Below are positions 35,162-45,852 of a DNA stretch of 64,000 nt, piece after piece. Below the pieces are notes generated by a model. The model saw only the letters and a program-made list of their open reading frames with translations. It was not told the origin of the DNA and ran no database searches. Within the stretch, counting starts at the first letter, position 1. Each line of letters starts with the position of its first letter. Where the stretch lies: contig NC_087259.1 in the NCBI RefSeq assembly GCF_037042905.1, forward strand, positions 19,798,501 to 19,862,500, given 5' to 3'. The position numbers and the translations under genes were made by a program. The DNA is from Lytechinus pictus (taxonomy: Eukaryota > Echinodermata > Echinoidea > Temnopleuroida > Toxopneustidae).

Positions 35162-35727
35162 TAGCCTGGTAGCATCTTGGGAGTAAAAATTATTTACTAC
35201 GTACGCTTGCTCCCAATGACGCCTGGCACGGGCAGGCATTGGGCCACACGAAGGAATTGTAAAATACTTGCATTAGCTAATAAATATTCATTGGCTAATG
35301 GAAATATTTTACAATTCACGATATTCATCAGCCGATTGATTTTTATTTATTTTTTAAATTGGCACTGCTCTTTATCGTCGCCCGATCTTATACGCGTCTT
35401 GTAACTAGGCTACGTACAAAGAAGGAAAATGGCGACAAGATCATCGGTGAGTATCTGCTCATCTTCTTACATAATTTGTCTTAATATTTCTAATATTTAT
35501 AGTTTTTAAGTATAAATAAATGTAGGCCTACATAATGGGGGGATTTGAACTTGTTGTCCATGTACATAAGTGTGTGGCTAGCAAGTTAAACAAATCAAGT
35601 ATTTTGGAGCAACATTGTTTTCTCTAAAAACTCTCCTTCGTGTGGCCCAATGCCTCCCCGTGCCAGGCGTCATTGGGAGTAAGCGTACGTAGTAAATAAT
35701 TTTTACTCCCAAGACGCCTCCAGGCTA
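35162..35727. mobile_element. hAT-like element with about 95-bp arms and 8-bp TSD ACCACGGG
   Basis: TAGCCTGG at 35162 and CCAGGCTA ending at 35727 begin long inverted arms (TCTTGGGAGTAAAAATTATT, then TACTACGTACGCTT, CCCAATGACGCCTGGCACGG, CATTGGGCCACACGAAGGA). Exact ACCACGGG copies flank it at 35154-35161 and 35728-35735. The interior has a smaller palindrome (GAATTGTAAAATA against TATTTTACAATTC, 35245-35318) and an exon-like start ATGGCGACAAGATCATCG followed by GTGAGT at 35429-35452. No transposase domain is visible. Confidence 0.87.
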
Positions 35728-35735
35728 ACCACGGG

Positions 35736-35885
35736 TGGGTATTTCATAAAGCTGTTCGTGAGTTACAAGCGACTGGTGATCCTTTCTCGAGGTAAAATTG
35801 TGTGTATTTAGTTCTGAACAAAGGGCCACCAGTCGTTAGTGAAGTCGCTCGTAACTTACAAACGGCTTTATGAAACACCCAGCGG
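35736..35885. mobile_element. Foldback MITE, GTTCGTGAGTTACAAG family (right of hAT-like element)
   Basis: TATTTCATAAAGCTGTTCGT..GAGTTACAAGCGACTGGTG is inverted as CACCAGTCGTTAGTGAAGTC..TTACAAACGGCTTTATGAAA. It is a complete copy in its own right, so it is not the other half of the copy at 34977. Confidence 0.82.
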
Positions 35886-35985
35886 GTGATTTACAGCATC
35901 TTTTAAGAGGATAAAAGTCCTAGAGGAATCAACTTTCCATGATAAACACTTGCGGCCAGACAGTTTGTAAAAGTCTTTTTCATTG

Positions 35986-38900
35986 TCATCTATGTGATTC
36001 ATCCTGTTTGATTCTTTGCAGTACTTCCTTTGCGATTGATTTGTAAGCAATGGCCTGTGAGCTTTGAGGTGCTGATACAACGATAGGTTTCCCACTGTCA
36101 GAGGTCTCCCTTATGTCTATGTGAAGAGGCACATCACCTAGGATAGGTATTTTAGAGAGAATACAGCACCAATCATTGCTCAAAAAATAAAAAAATAACC
36201 TGAGTTTATGGAATTGGTGTAATTATCCCTCAGAACATGATTTGATTTCAGCATAGCACATTTGACATGTGGCTCTATGGATTAATATGTAGAACATTAA
36301 TGTTTAACATAAAACTTTCATGTATTCAGGCAAAAATTAAAATACTGTGAAGCTCGGGGGAAAATCAAAGTAAATTTAAAACAAAACCATGCATCATTGC
36401 AAACTGTGCTGATCAAACCTGTTAGCAGTATCTAGTATGTGCTCACCAAACTTTATCTGCATACTGCAATATGTGTATATAATGGAAACTTGTATTTTTA
36501 GATTTCCACCAATAAAATCTATCATATGGTTTGTACATGATACCAAAGAACATGGAATTTGGGGTTTAGAATTCTGAAGAACACAGAATTTGCATATTGG
36601 GGAAAACAGAAAAATCAGGACTTATTCAAGAGAACTTACCAAGCACGTCAAGTCCCATCTCCTTGGCAACACCATGGACACCATCTTGTCCAAATATATG
36701 GGCTTGATGACCACATTTAGGACATTGGTAAACACTCATATTTTGAACAATTCCAAGAACCTGAATGTAAAAATACAAATATAATTTTAATTCAGGAATT
36801 AACAAAGTGCCAGTATCCAGTTGCCAGATTACTTGAAACGTTTTCTATTAATTCATTAGGGTCCAGAAGACTGCAATTTCTATTTCCTACAAAAGGAGGG
36901 TTCAATTTAATATGCATGGATTTGGATACATTATATACTTCTATAAGGAATGCTTCAAGCTTCCAGTTACTATAAAAAAAAACAATTGTTCAAAAAAAGA
37001 GAAGTGTTTATATGACCCAAATACCATAAGATTTGTTTCATTCATAAAAGTGCAGGACTCAACTGGTCTTCAAACATCTTGGTCAATGCTTTGAATTGTA
37101 TATCTTTCAAAATTCCTTTAAAAAAAAATGTTTTAGAAATTCTTACTGCTCCTCCATTTAATTATCCTGAATTTTTTACTACATAGTACAATTATGCCAC
37201 AAGAAAGGTCAATAAATGAGAAATGACTAACATATGTAATTGCACATCATTTACTCAGAGAGTGCATATACATTATCACCAGCAGGTTGAGGGACAAGAA
37301 ATCTTCACGGGGGTACGTTTTCTGTTTCTGTTTATGGTAACTCCAGTAGGAGCTCGCAAGGACAACATTTTGCTGGTAAACGCCAAGCTGGTATATAACC
37401 AATTACCTAGGAAACATTTTACGTCTAGGTTAATCAGTCGTAGTGGCTGACGTTATAGACGACAGATATCACTCTCTTTTTATCAAAGTGGAGACAATGG
37501 CAGAGTTGGGATTCGAACTCACAACTTTGCGATAATGAGTCCAATGCTCTAACCAATGGACCACACGACCCGTGTATATTTTCTTCTCCTGTTTATTTGA
37601 AACTACATTTGTATTGAACCCAATGGCAATTTCAAAGGATTATCTTGTACTTTAATACTGCAGCTACTTGTAATTTTTAATCTTTTGGAGCACAAAGAGC
37701 CGTCAGCACCCATGCAGATGTAAGGAAAAACGTGACCTTGCATGTACACTTACAGGAACGTCTACTTTCTTGAACATCTCGGCACCTTTCCTTGCATCCA
37801 GTAAGGCTATATCTTGAGGAGTTGACACAATAACTGCACCTAGCAGAGAAAGAGAGATAGATAGACTTTATGTTTCCATTGAAATATACATGCGCTAAAA
37901 CTGGAGTAGACATGCCCGATATCCTTACTGTACAATGTAAAGGTAGTGCACTATTGTGAAACCTTGAGACAAAACCTTACATGTTCATTGGCTCGGCATG
38001 AATACTATACCGGGAGTAATTTTACTCCTCATATTTGATTAGCATTTTTGGTTGCAAGAGAAAAGCTTTCAACTATGTTACAACTTATATAAAGTCCTAT
38101 GTAAAAAAAAATGACTACAGAAAAGAAATATAGTATAGCAGTTATAAAAACAAGGCAAAAGCGATTTTGTGTCTCGCCCACTTATGAAAATATGCAGAAA
38201 TATCGTGATTTGCGAGGGCACGCAACAGAATTGTATCGAAACTTCATTGTGAAATGACTGGGATGGAATAATACTTGTCATAAGAGCCTTGCACGTAAAC
38301 TTTAATGTTGACCTGAAAATGACCTTTGACCTTACCATGTGACCTCCGACTGCAGCATTACATGCAGGTCGCCTAAGTAAATCTACCATCCAAGTTTTGT
38401 TGAAAAGTGACTTACAGTTGCAGAGTTAGGTGTCATATGAGAGTCTTGCACATAAACTTTAACATTGACCTGAAAATGACATTTGACCTAACCATGTGAC
38501 CTCCAACTGCAGCATCACATGCAGGTCCCCCAAGTCCATCTACCATCCAAGTTTGGTTGAAAAGCGACTTAGGGTTGCGGAGTTAGGTGTCATAAGAGAG
38601 TCTTGCATGTAAACTTTACGTTGACCTGAAAATGACCTTTGACCTTACCATGTGACCTCCGACTGCAGCATAACATGCAGGTCCCCCAAGTCCATCTACC
38701 ATCCAAGTTTGGTTGAAAAGTGACCTACGGTTGCGGAGTTAGGTGTCATAAGAGAGTCTTGCATAAAATGTAAACTTTAACGTTGACCTGAAAATGACCT
38801 TTGACCTTACCATGTGACCTCTGACTGCAGCATAACATGCAGGTCCCCCAAGTCCATCTATCATTCAAGTTTGGTTGAAAAGTGACTTACGGTTGCGGAG

Positions 38901-41900
38901 TTAGGTGTCATAAGAGAGTCTTGCATGTAAACTTTAACGTTGACCTGCATGTAAACTTTAACGTTGACCTGAAAATGACCTTTGACCTTACCATGTGACC
39001 TCCGACTGCAGCATAACATGCAGGTCCCCCAAGTCCATCTACCATCCAAGTTTGGTTGAAAAGCGACTTACGGTTGTGGAGTTATGTGTCATTAGGTTTG
39101 TGACGGATGGACGGATGACAGACGACGGACGACATTTGGATCCCTAAGTCTCGCCTTCACCTCTGGTGGGCGAGACAAAAAGCAGAGGGAATTGTAATGT
39201 TATACAGTATAAGGAAAATTATTTCCTGCTGTATTTGAGCTATTACTGATATCCACATAATGGTCAGGTTTCACTGTGATGCACTAGCTTTAAATGTAGT
39301 TTTGCATTTTCGATACAAAGGAGGGTGGGGTAATGAATTTGAATTTACCTGCTATTGTGATAAGTTGAGATATGGAGAGTTGTGTGTCTCCTGTTCCTGG
39401 TGGCATATCAATTACCAAGTAATCAAGAGGTGCCCATGCTACCTACAGAGAGAGAGACAACCCTGGTTTAAAGTTGTGGTCTAACTATGGAGAGCCAATT
39501 GAAGCACAAATCTCTAACAGTACACATTCAATTTACTAACTCATATGACGACTAAATTGTTCATACTTGTCTAAGAATGATAACTGAAGTATTTTTCTTC
39601 ATTGTGAAAGCAAAAGGTAACAAAATAGTAAACATAAGAAATATACAATATAAACAGAATTTTTAAATTTTTGGCTTCCCATAGTTTTAGCTCAGAGTTA
39701 GACTGTGGTCGAAGTTAAACCCGATATTAGTAATAAATACTGAGGTGAAACTAAGGAAGTAGTGTGATCAGCAAGATTTTTACATAATCTTTGACATAAT
39801 ACGCTACCATGGCGACAAAATTACCAATTATCTTTATCTCAAGGCTAATGTGTGTGCTACACTTCGTGAGAATTGGTTAAAACTGAGGAAGTAGTTTGAT
39901 CCACAATATTTGCAACTAACCAACCGCCTAACTGCCCAACCTTATACCGATTCCTACTGGTACTGTGTAGGAATGTGGATAGATCCCTTTCAAACTTTGT
40001 TTAGCAGTGTAAAGTCAAGCATACAGCAATATCATATGGAAATGCAAATCTACCGAATTTCATAAACCAGACAATTCATTCTCGGTGTTATACAAATATT
40101 ATGTAATCAAATTCATTAGAAGTACACCAGGACTTAAATTTCATTATTCTATAGGGAACATTTCTATATTACCGTATAAATGGGAAAAAAGAACATCAAA
40201 CCTCCAAGGACAATAAAATGGGTATGTTGCAGATGTCATATCATAATAAATTCAAGACCTATATATGACTGGAGCATGAATAAAATTCTTAAATTCCACA
40301 GGACAGCTGACATCACCATCCACCTCTCCGAGCAATGATGCAGCAACACACAGACAGATACCTAAACAGACACACAGACGGACAGATAACACCAACTGGA
40401 GCATACCTCACCTGTTTGACTAACCTCTGAATAGCTGACATTACCATTAACCCTCTCCATACAACAGGGGAGTTCTCATCGACCAGGAAACCCATAGACA
40501 TGCTGTAAAAGAGATAAATGAATCATTACAGATTGATGCATTAATTTTTCTTTTTTTTATTTATCATTATGCTTAATATTTCTTTGCATATACATAACAA
40601 TAACAATAATAATAGTACAAATATTATACTGCAATATAATGCTTAATACATCACAAAAATTCACAACACCGTCTTTCAGAACTTTACAATTAGGCCTATA
40701 TTTTTACAAATACATATTTGAATCTGGTTATAAAAGCAATCTAATAAAAACGTGGGGTTCAACAGCAGTTTGATAATCAATGTATAAGGGCATCTTGGAC
40801 GAAAATGGCCAAATTCAAATTATTGCTTACCATGATACACCAAAATTCCTAAGTGGTATAAGCTGATTATCTGAAAAAAGGGAAGAAAATCAGAATCAAT
40901 CGAATAATAGTGCATTTTATATTGGATACCAAATGTACTAGTTGATAAAGAACTTTACAGAAATTAAACATTCAGTCTCATGGATAATGCATCTCAGAAA
41001 ATCAGACTTTTGGGGGAAAATTAATAAATTATGCAATTTTATCAAAAAATTGTATGCAACTGAGAGTCTAGAAAAAAAATATTGAGCATGTGAATATAAT
41101 TTAAAAAATAAAAAAGTAAGTGAACATATTTGGGTAAAAGTATATAATATGAAATATAGGCCTACATTGAAAATGGCAAAAGTATTACTTGAAAAGTGAT
41201 TACAATGAAAATATGTGATTTATGAATACAAATATATAATCTACACATTGAGGAGTGGGATGGGTGATAAAGAAACTTACTTTTATCAATATCAGGCTCT
41301 TTCCCTTGGAGATTCATCATGCGAGGTATGGAAGGGCCAAAGACATCAGCATCCAAGATGCCAACATTAGCATTCTAGGGACAAAAGAAGTGTGAATAAT
41401 AAAGCGAATGAATGAATGATGAGAGCATTTCTGGTAATGAAAAGCTAAAGAAATTAAAAAGAGATAGGATTAATAACTTTAGAAAAAAGGGAGAGAAGGA
41501 AGGGGGAAAAAGAAATAAAGACAGGAATCAAGAGACAAGGAAATAAAGAGAGAGAGAAAGAAAGAAGGAAGTAAGGAAGGAATGACGGAAGGAAGGAAGG
41601 AAGAAATGAATGAATAAAAGAGAAAGATGGAAGGAAAGAATTAAAGAAAATAAACAAAGAAAGTAAGAAAGAAATGAAAACAGTGGGAAAGTAAATCAAT
41701 AACCATAGAAGTACAGGGGGGAGGGGAGAGAGATAAAATGAAAAAAATTAAAGAAAATGAAATACAATGAAGAAGGTACAACAGAAGACAAGATCCTACA
41801 AACTGAATGTATGTATACATAAACAGATCCGATTTTTAAAATAATTAGTTAGAAGACCCCCCCCCCCCCAAAAAAAAAAAAATATATATATATACTCCCT

Positions 41901-43719
41901 CAATTTAAGCTAATATTAATTAATTACATTTGATAAGATTTACCATATAATCACCTTTTCAATAGCAGCTATACCAAGTGCGATATTGACTGGATGAAAA
42001 GATACAAAACAAAAATATAAAAATTAGTAAACATTGAATTCCAATATAATGTTCATGTTGGAAAAATTGCACTAAAGTATCAGACAATCAAAAATTCATC
42101 TTTGTGTAGTCTACATCAACTCCTTAACCTACATGTAATGGGCTCTTTTAAATTTTCTGGAAATTCCTGTTGCAAAAATGTTGCAATTGTTGCAAGTCAC
42201 TGCATTAGCACAGCAAAGCACAAATAGCACAGATAGCAATTTATCCAAGCTAGGAAGACAATGTACAGTACAAGATAGACCTGGAAAATTGACTGCAGAC
42301 ACAAGTGTATTTTTCCAGTAAATTTGGTATAAAGGTATAAAAATGCGTTCCTTATATTTTATCGTGTTAACTATAGTAACCTATACAATTTTGTATGAAC
42401 AAAAAGTAAATTTGTTGTTTTAAAATTAAATAGACCTGTATATTAAAATGTGCAAGAATGCAAAGTAAGTAATACCAAACTGCAAAAGGAAAGGAATAGT
42501 ATATAGTTTAACCACTCCAATGATATATTGATACAGACCACTTTTAACAAGCAATTTATATTGTAATCAAATACCGTAATTAAATGTTAATCTGAATGTA
42601 TTCCAATAAATACAAAATACCTGCTGTAGTAGATTTTCCGACTCCCCCTTTTCCAGAGGCTACCAAGATTGTGTTTTTTACTCCAACAATGGGTTCTCTT
42701 TTTGGAAGATTACGTGCCATCAGATGCTTTCTTCGCTCTTCTTCAGTGATTTTAGATGACCCTTGACCTTGAGCACTACTCTGATAATAAAGAAAAGAGA
42801 GTTTGATTAAAAACAGAGATCTAGTATGATGGGGGGACCTAAAGCTACACACTTTTTTTCAAACGATAAAATAACTATGCCAATTTTAATATTTGAACAA
42901 AATATCTTTCACTAATTTGTAATAAATATTCTAAATATCCCTAACCAAGAAGAAAATATCACAAAACTCACTAATACGTAAATCCCGCCGTGTTTTCCAA
43001 ACACCTAGCTTGATTTCTCCGCCCGACGTAGAAAGGGTCTTAAACTAAAGCTACGCACTCGATTTATCATGCAAAGAAATAGTATTTCCTGTGCCCCAAT
43101 TTCTAAAATATGTCCGTGTTATTATAGGAAAATATGAAATTAAAGTGAATATAACTCTAAAATTCCAAACATTTGCTAGTTTTCTCTACATTCAAGGATT
43201 TATTGCAGCGTCTGTAGAAAAAGTGAATAGGGATCGTTCGTCACTCTGCAGTCACAGCTTCACACACAGCTAGAGTGCGCATTTATTTTGCCATTGAAAT
43301 TGCATGCGCAATGGAGCTTTAGGACCTGCGTAGCTTTGCCTTTGGCTTTAGGACCTCCTAGTCCTACCATTATACCATACCAAAAGGAAATAATAAAATG
43401 ACCTGAAGCTTTGGTAAATCTTGCATAAATCCACCCTGGCGTATTTCATACTTACCACAGAAAATGCTTTAACATCATGATCAGGCCAGCTATCTTTTGT
43501 CAACCTTTTCTTTGCTGATAAAGACCAGTTGTCTGTTTCCCAACTCCAACAACACACCCCTTTCCAATTCCTCTTCTGAATCTTATTAATCTTGTTCATT
43601 CCTTTCCCAGTGGCTTGGTTCGTACTCAAACTAGTCATAGATCTAGTTGGTTTTCCATACTTCAAAAAATCAAACAACGTGCTTAATAACACCCGCGATG
43701 AGCTCAGCCTAATTGCCAT
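35986..43719 (-). CDS. NUBPL: Iron-sulfur protein NUBPL (Ind1), complete
   Basis: Mitochondrial P-loop NTPase of the Mrp/NBP35 family that delivers 4Fe-4S clusters to respiratory complex I. Ten coding exons on the minus strand: 43719-43456, 42780-42621, 41989-41955, 41374-41281, 40870-40831, 40502-40412, 39442-39349, 37839-37754, 36760-36640, 36137-35986. Splice sites and phases all agree; the sum is 1137 nt, 378 residues. The first exon gives an R/K/S/T-rich, acid-poor start typical of a mitochondrial presequence, longer than in the human protein (about 319 residues). Key parts: [10 protein letters not shown] (deviant Walker A, residues 130-139), [46 protein letters not shown], and QCPKC with Cys301/Cys304 for the shared cluster. 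The ATG at 43719 is chosen; the GTG just upstream is not a plausible animal start. Confidence 0.96.
37310..37575 (-). repeat. tRNA-derived SINE (family C), minus strand
   Basis: On the minus strand GTGGTCCATTGGTTAGAGC is an A box and GAGTTCGAATCCCAACTC a B box. The body runs through CATTGTCTCCACTTTGATAA to CTCCTACTGGAGTTACCATA at about 37330 and the tail AAACAGAAACAGAAAACG. The extended body argues against a functional tRNA. It lies in NUBPL intron 8 (36761-37753). Confidence 0.75.
38165..39180. mobile_element. Element with TCTCGCCCAC inverted ends carrying a tandem array
   Basis: TTTTGTGTCTCGCCCAC at 38165-38181 is inverted as GTGGGCGAGACAAAA at 39166-39180 with a 2-bp difference. About 90 bp inside the left end starts a tandem array, and before the right end is GACGGATGGACGGATGACAG. 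A fragment sharing the GGTGGGCGAGGC end is at 58650-58805. It lies in a NUBPL intron. Confidence 0.78.
38275..39100. repeat. Tandem array, about 156-bp unit, five copies
   Basis: GTGTCATAAGAGAGTCTTGC recurs with starts of the CATA core at 38279, 38434, 38591, 38747 and 38909, spacings 155, 157, 156 and 162 bp. Each unit carries TGACCTGAAAATGACCTTTG, CATGTGACCTCCGACTGCAG and ATGCAGGTCCCCCAAGTCC. The last unit has an extra partial duplication of GCATGTAAACTTTAACGTTG. Confidence 0.9.
41455..41700. repeat. GGAA/GAAA simple repeat
   Basis: A purine-rich stretch with a perfect (GGAA)n core near 41590-41602, in a NUBPL intron. The serine/leucine/phenylalanine-rich frame opposite is an artefact. Confidence 0.85.
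42831..43365. mobile_element. Inverted-repeat element with GGACCTAAAGC ends
   Basis: GGGGGGACCTAAAGCTACAC at 42831 is opposed by GGCTTTAGGACCTCC ending at about 43359, with internal echoes (AAACTAAAGCTACGCACTC, GAGCTTTAGGACCTGCGTAG). No coding content. It fills most of NUBPL intron 1. Confidence 0.6.
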
Positions 43720-44250
43720 TGTCACCTTGTAAAAATGAGAACATATATTATAAACTTCACAACAGATCCAGCGGCCGACCCTGAGTTTTACTGATATGTA
43801 TCGGGCTGCACGCGGGCGAAAAGTTCACCAGTATCCGTTGGCATGACTGAATACAGGGGCCCATTTAAATTATACACGCCCAGCTTTACACAGCTCGTCA
43901 ACGCTTGAAATGGCAACGGACGCGTAACGCACGTGCAAAAGGTTTGATTTCTTTAAGTCAACCCTAATGTTTTTTGTCCTACATTCTGAACATATTTTGC
44001 CATCTTTAGAGATCACTCCTTAAAAATGTATGTAGATGGGATTTAAACAGTAATGTTATACATTTTCGAATCACTCTTTATACCATTATTATCTACAACT
44101 CTAAAATCATGCAGTGTAAATAAAAATGCTAAATAATATTAAAAGATTTTTCTCAGATTAAGGCTAAATTTCAGAAATCTTTCGTGCGTGAGGCCGCACG
44201 CGCTCACGAGATAAAGACACGTAGCAATCGAAATTTGCGAACAGATTGTG
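43720..44250. promoter_or_regulatory. Candidate bidirectional promoter between NUBPL and SEC16A
   Basis: The NUBPL ATG is at 43719 on the minus strand. A likely SEC16A 5' UTR exon ends at 44250 on the plus strand with donor GTAAGT (GATTGTG before it). The space is about 500 bp, contains CG dinucleotides that are otherwise scarce (CGGCCGACC, GCACGCGGGCG, CGGACGCGTAACGCACGTG) and a CACGTG E-box at 43930-43935, and holds no repeat. Start sites are not readable from sequence. Confidence 0.55.
44170..44250 (+). other. SEC16A: Putative SEC16A non-coding first exon
   Basis: The ATG exon of SEC16A has 33 bases of 5' UTR after acceptor CTCTGCAG at 47778, so an upstream exon is needed. The sequence GCGAACAGATTGTG followed by GTAAGTTATT gives a strong donor at 44251, close to the NUBPL promoter. 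The left edge is not determined. Confidence 0.45.
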
Positions 44251-44851
44251 GTAAGTTATTTTTTGTAACTCTATAATTCATATTTCTTTCATTATTAATC
44301 AATCATATTTACTGATTAACGTTGCCTGTAACTTATTGATTGTTGAAGTAAATTTATTTATATGAGATCTGTTTGAAATAACCGAATTTACGTGCATTTT
44401 TTGTAAGAATGATTTGGCATGGCAGATTATGTTTTTGGGCAATAGTACATCACGGTACATGGACCGGTACCGGGTACGGTATTTAGATACATGTACCGTA
44501 TCAACTATGATGTATGTCATGTGTGTGTGTCTGCCGGTTGTTGGATTAAATCAATGTTTAATATTAGTCTAGATCTACTTGTATTATCAACGAATATGAA
44601 GCCCCCCCCCCCAAAAAAAAAAAAAAAAAATCTGCGGATCTAGTAACGAGTAATGTTAGTAAAATTCAACTGAAGATCATAGGCTATTTAAATTCCACAA
44701 ACATGACAAAAAATTTCAGTTGAGCTGAGAGTGAGAGTGAGAATGAGATAATGATTGTTCCTGAACTTGAGTTGAAGTGAACAGTATTTTATTATTTATA
44801 GGTCCTGGGGGGGGGGGGTAGGCCTACTCGACCAAAAAAGTGGTACTGGTA

Positions 44852-45286
44852 GGTATGTGCCGCGGGTGAGACAAAAAATGGGCTAGGGCTTTGGAGCAGG
44901 CTTATTGAAAAGGCATGAAAGGAGGGTCCTCGGAATTCGGAATGGGCTTTGGAATTACAAATGTTTGTGAACATGGTGAAAACAGGAGTCCTTGAGCTTG
45001 AGCTACATGTAGCCGGGTGCACTCATGGAGAGGCGATTGTCGGACAGCGCTCTGCGGCCGCTTTTCACCCAAATTGCAGCTCATTGTATCGGATCAGTGC
45101 GGCCGGAACGGCGTAACGAAAAATATGCGAAGCTTTGGAACGGAATTCTTTCTTCTTTTTTCTTGATAAGAAGAAAATGCTATGCTTTGGAGCGGCTTTC
45201 TTTGTTCTTTTTCTCAAGATAAAAATGCTATGCCTTGGAATAGAAATTTGAGTGTAAAAATGGGGGTCCCCTCCGCGGCACATACC
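44852..45286. mobile_element. Inverted-repeat element with GGTATGTGCCGCGG ends
   Basis: GGTATGTGCCGCGG at 44852-44865 is exactly inverted as CCGCGGCACATACC at 45273-45286. The interior repeats GCTTTGGAGC/GCTTTGGAAC words several times and contains GGGGTCCCC near the right end. There is no credible coding frame. It lies in SEC16A intron 1. Confidence 0.78.
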
Positions 45287-45647
45287 CAACGCGCATTATA
45301 TACTGAGTGTCAGTCTTATTTTGTCATTGATTTTAATTCTGACAAAATAGATCTAAATTGTCTTTATGGCTTTATCTATCGCAAGAATGCATGGCCGTGT
45401 GAGTGATATTAAAGGAGCAATGATGAGAAAAATTTGAGATTTCCAATAGTATTAATTGTAATGGTGTGCAAACTTGATCTTTAAAGTGTACAATTCTATT
45501 GAATAAAAATATATGGAAATAGAATACATTTTAATATGTAGATGTAGGAACCAACATTTTGGGGAATTTACAAAAAAAAAAAGGGTTTGGTTTCAGAATC
45601 CTTTTCATTTTTTTATATTTCTCTGACAATGTATTCACAATATCTAG

Positions 45648-45852
45648 GCCCGTATTCTCAAAAGAAGTTTCAATTGTACCACGTTGAAAACTATGGACTA
45701 AGCAGATTTTTAAACATTATTGCGCTTATTTCATTGCATACACAAAGTTAATCCAATTAAATGCACGCATTTGAGCGTTAAATGAAATAAATCTGCATAG
45801 TCCATGGTTTTGTACTGTGGTACAATTGAAACCTCTTTTGAGAATAGGGGCC
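45648..45852. mobile_element. Foldback MITE flanked by TA, CCCGTATTCTCAAAAGAAGT family
   Basis: GGCCCGTATTCTCAAAAGAA is inverted as TTTTGAGAATAGGGGCC, bordered by TA on both sides. The arms are about 90 bp long, including GACTAAGCAGATTT against AAATCTGCATAGTC. It lies in SEC16A intron 1. Confidence 0.82.

Noticed and set aside
37497..37575. Possible minus-strand tRNA gene with clear A and B boxes
   Set aside because: The acceptor arms do not pair and a long non-tRNA body follows, so it is called the head of a SINE.
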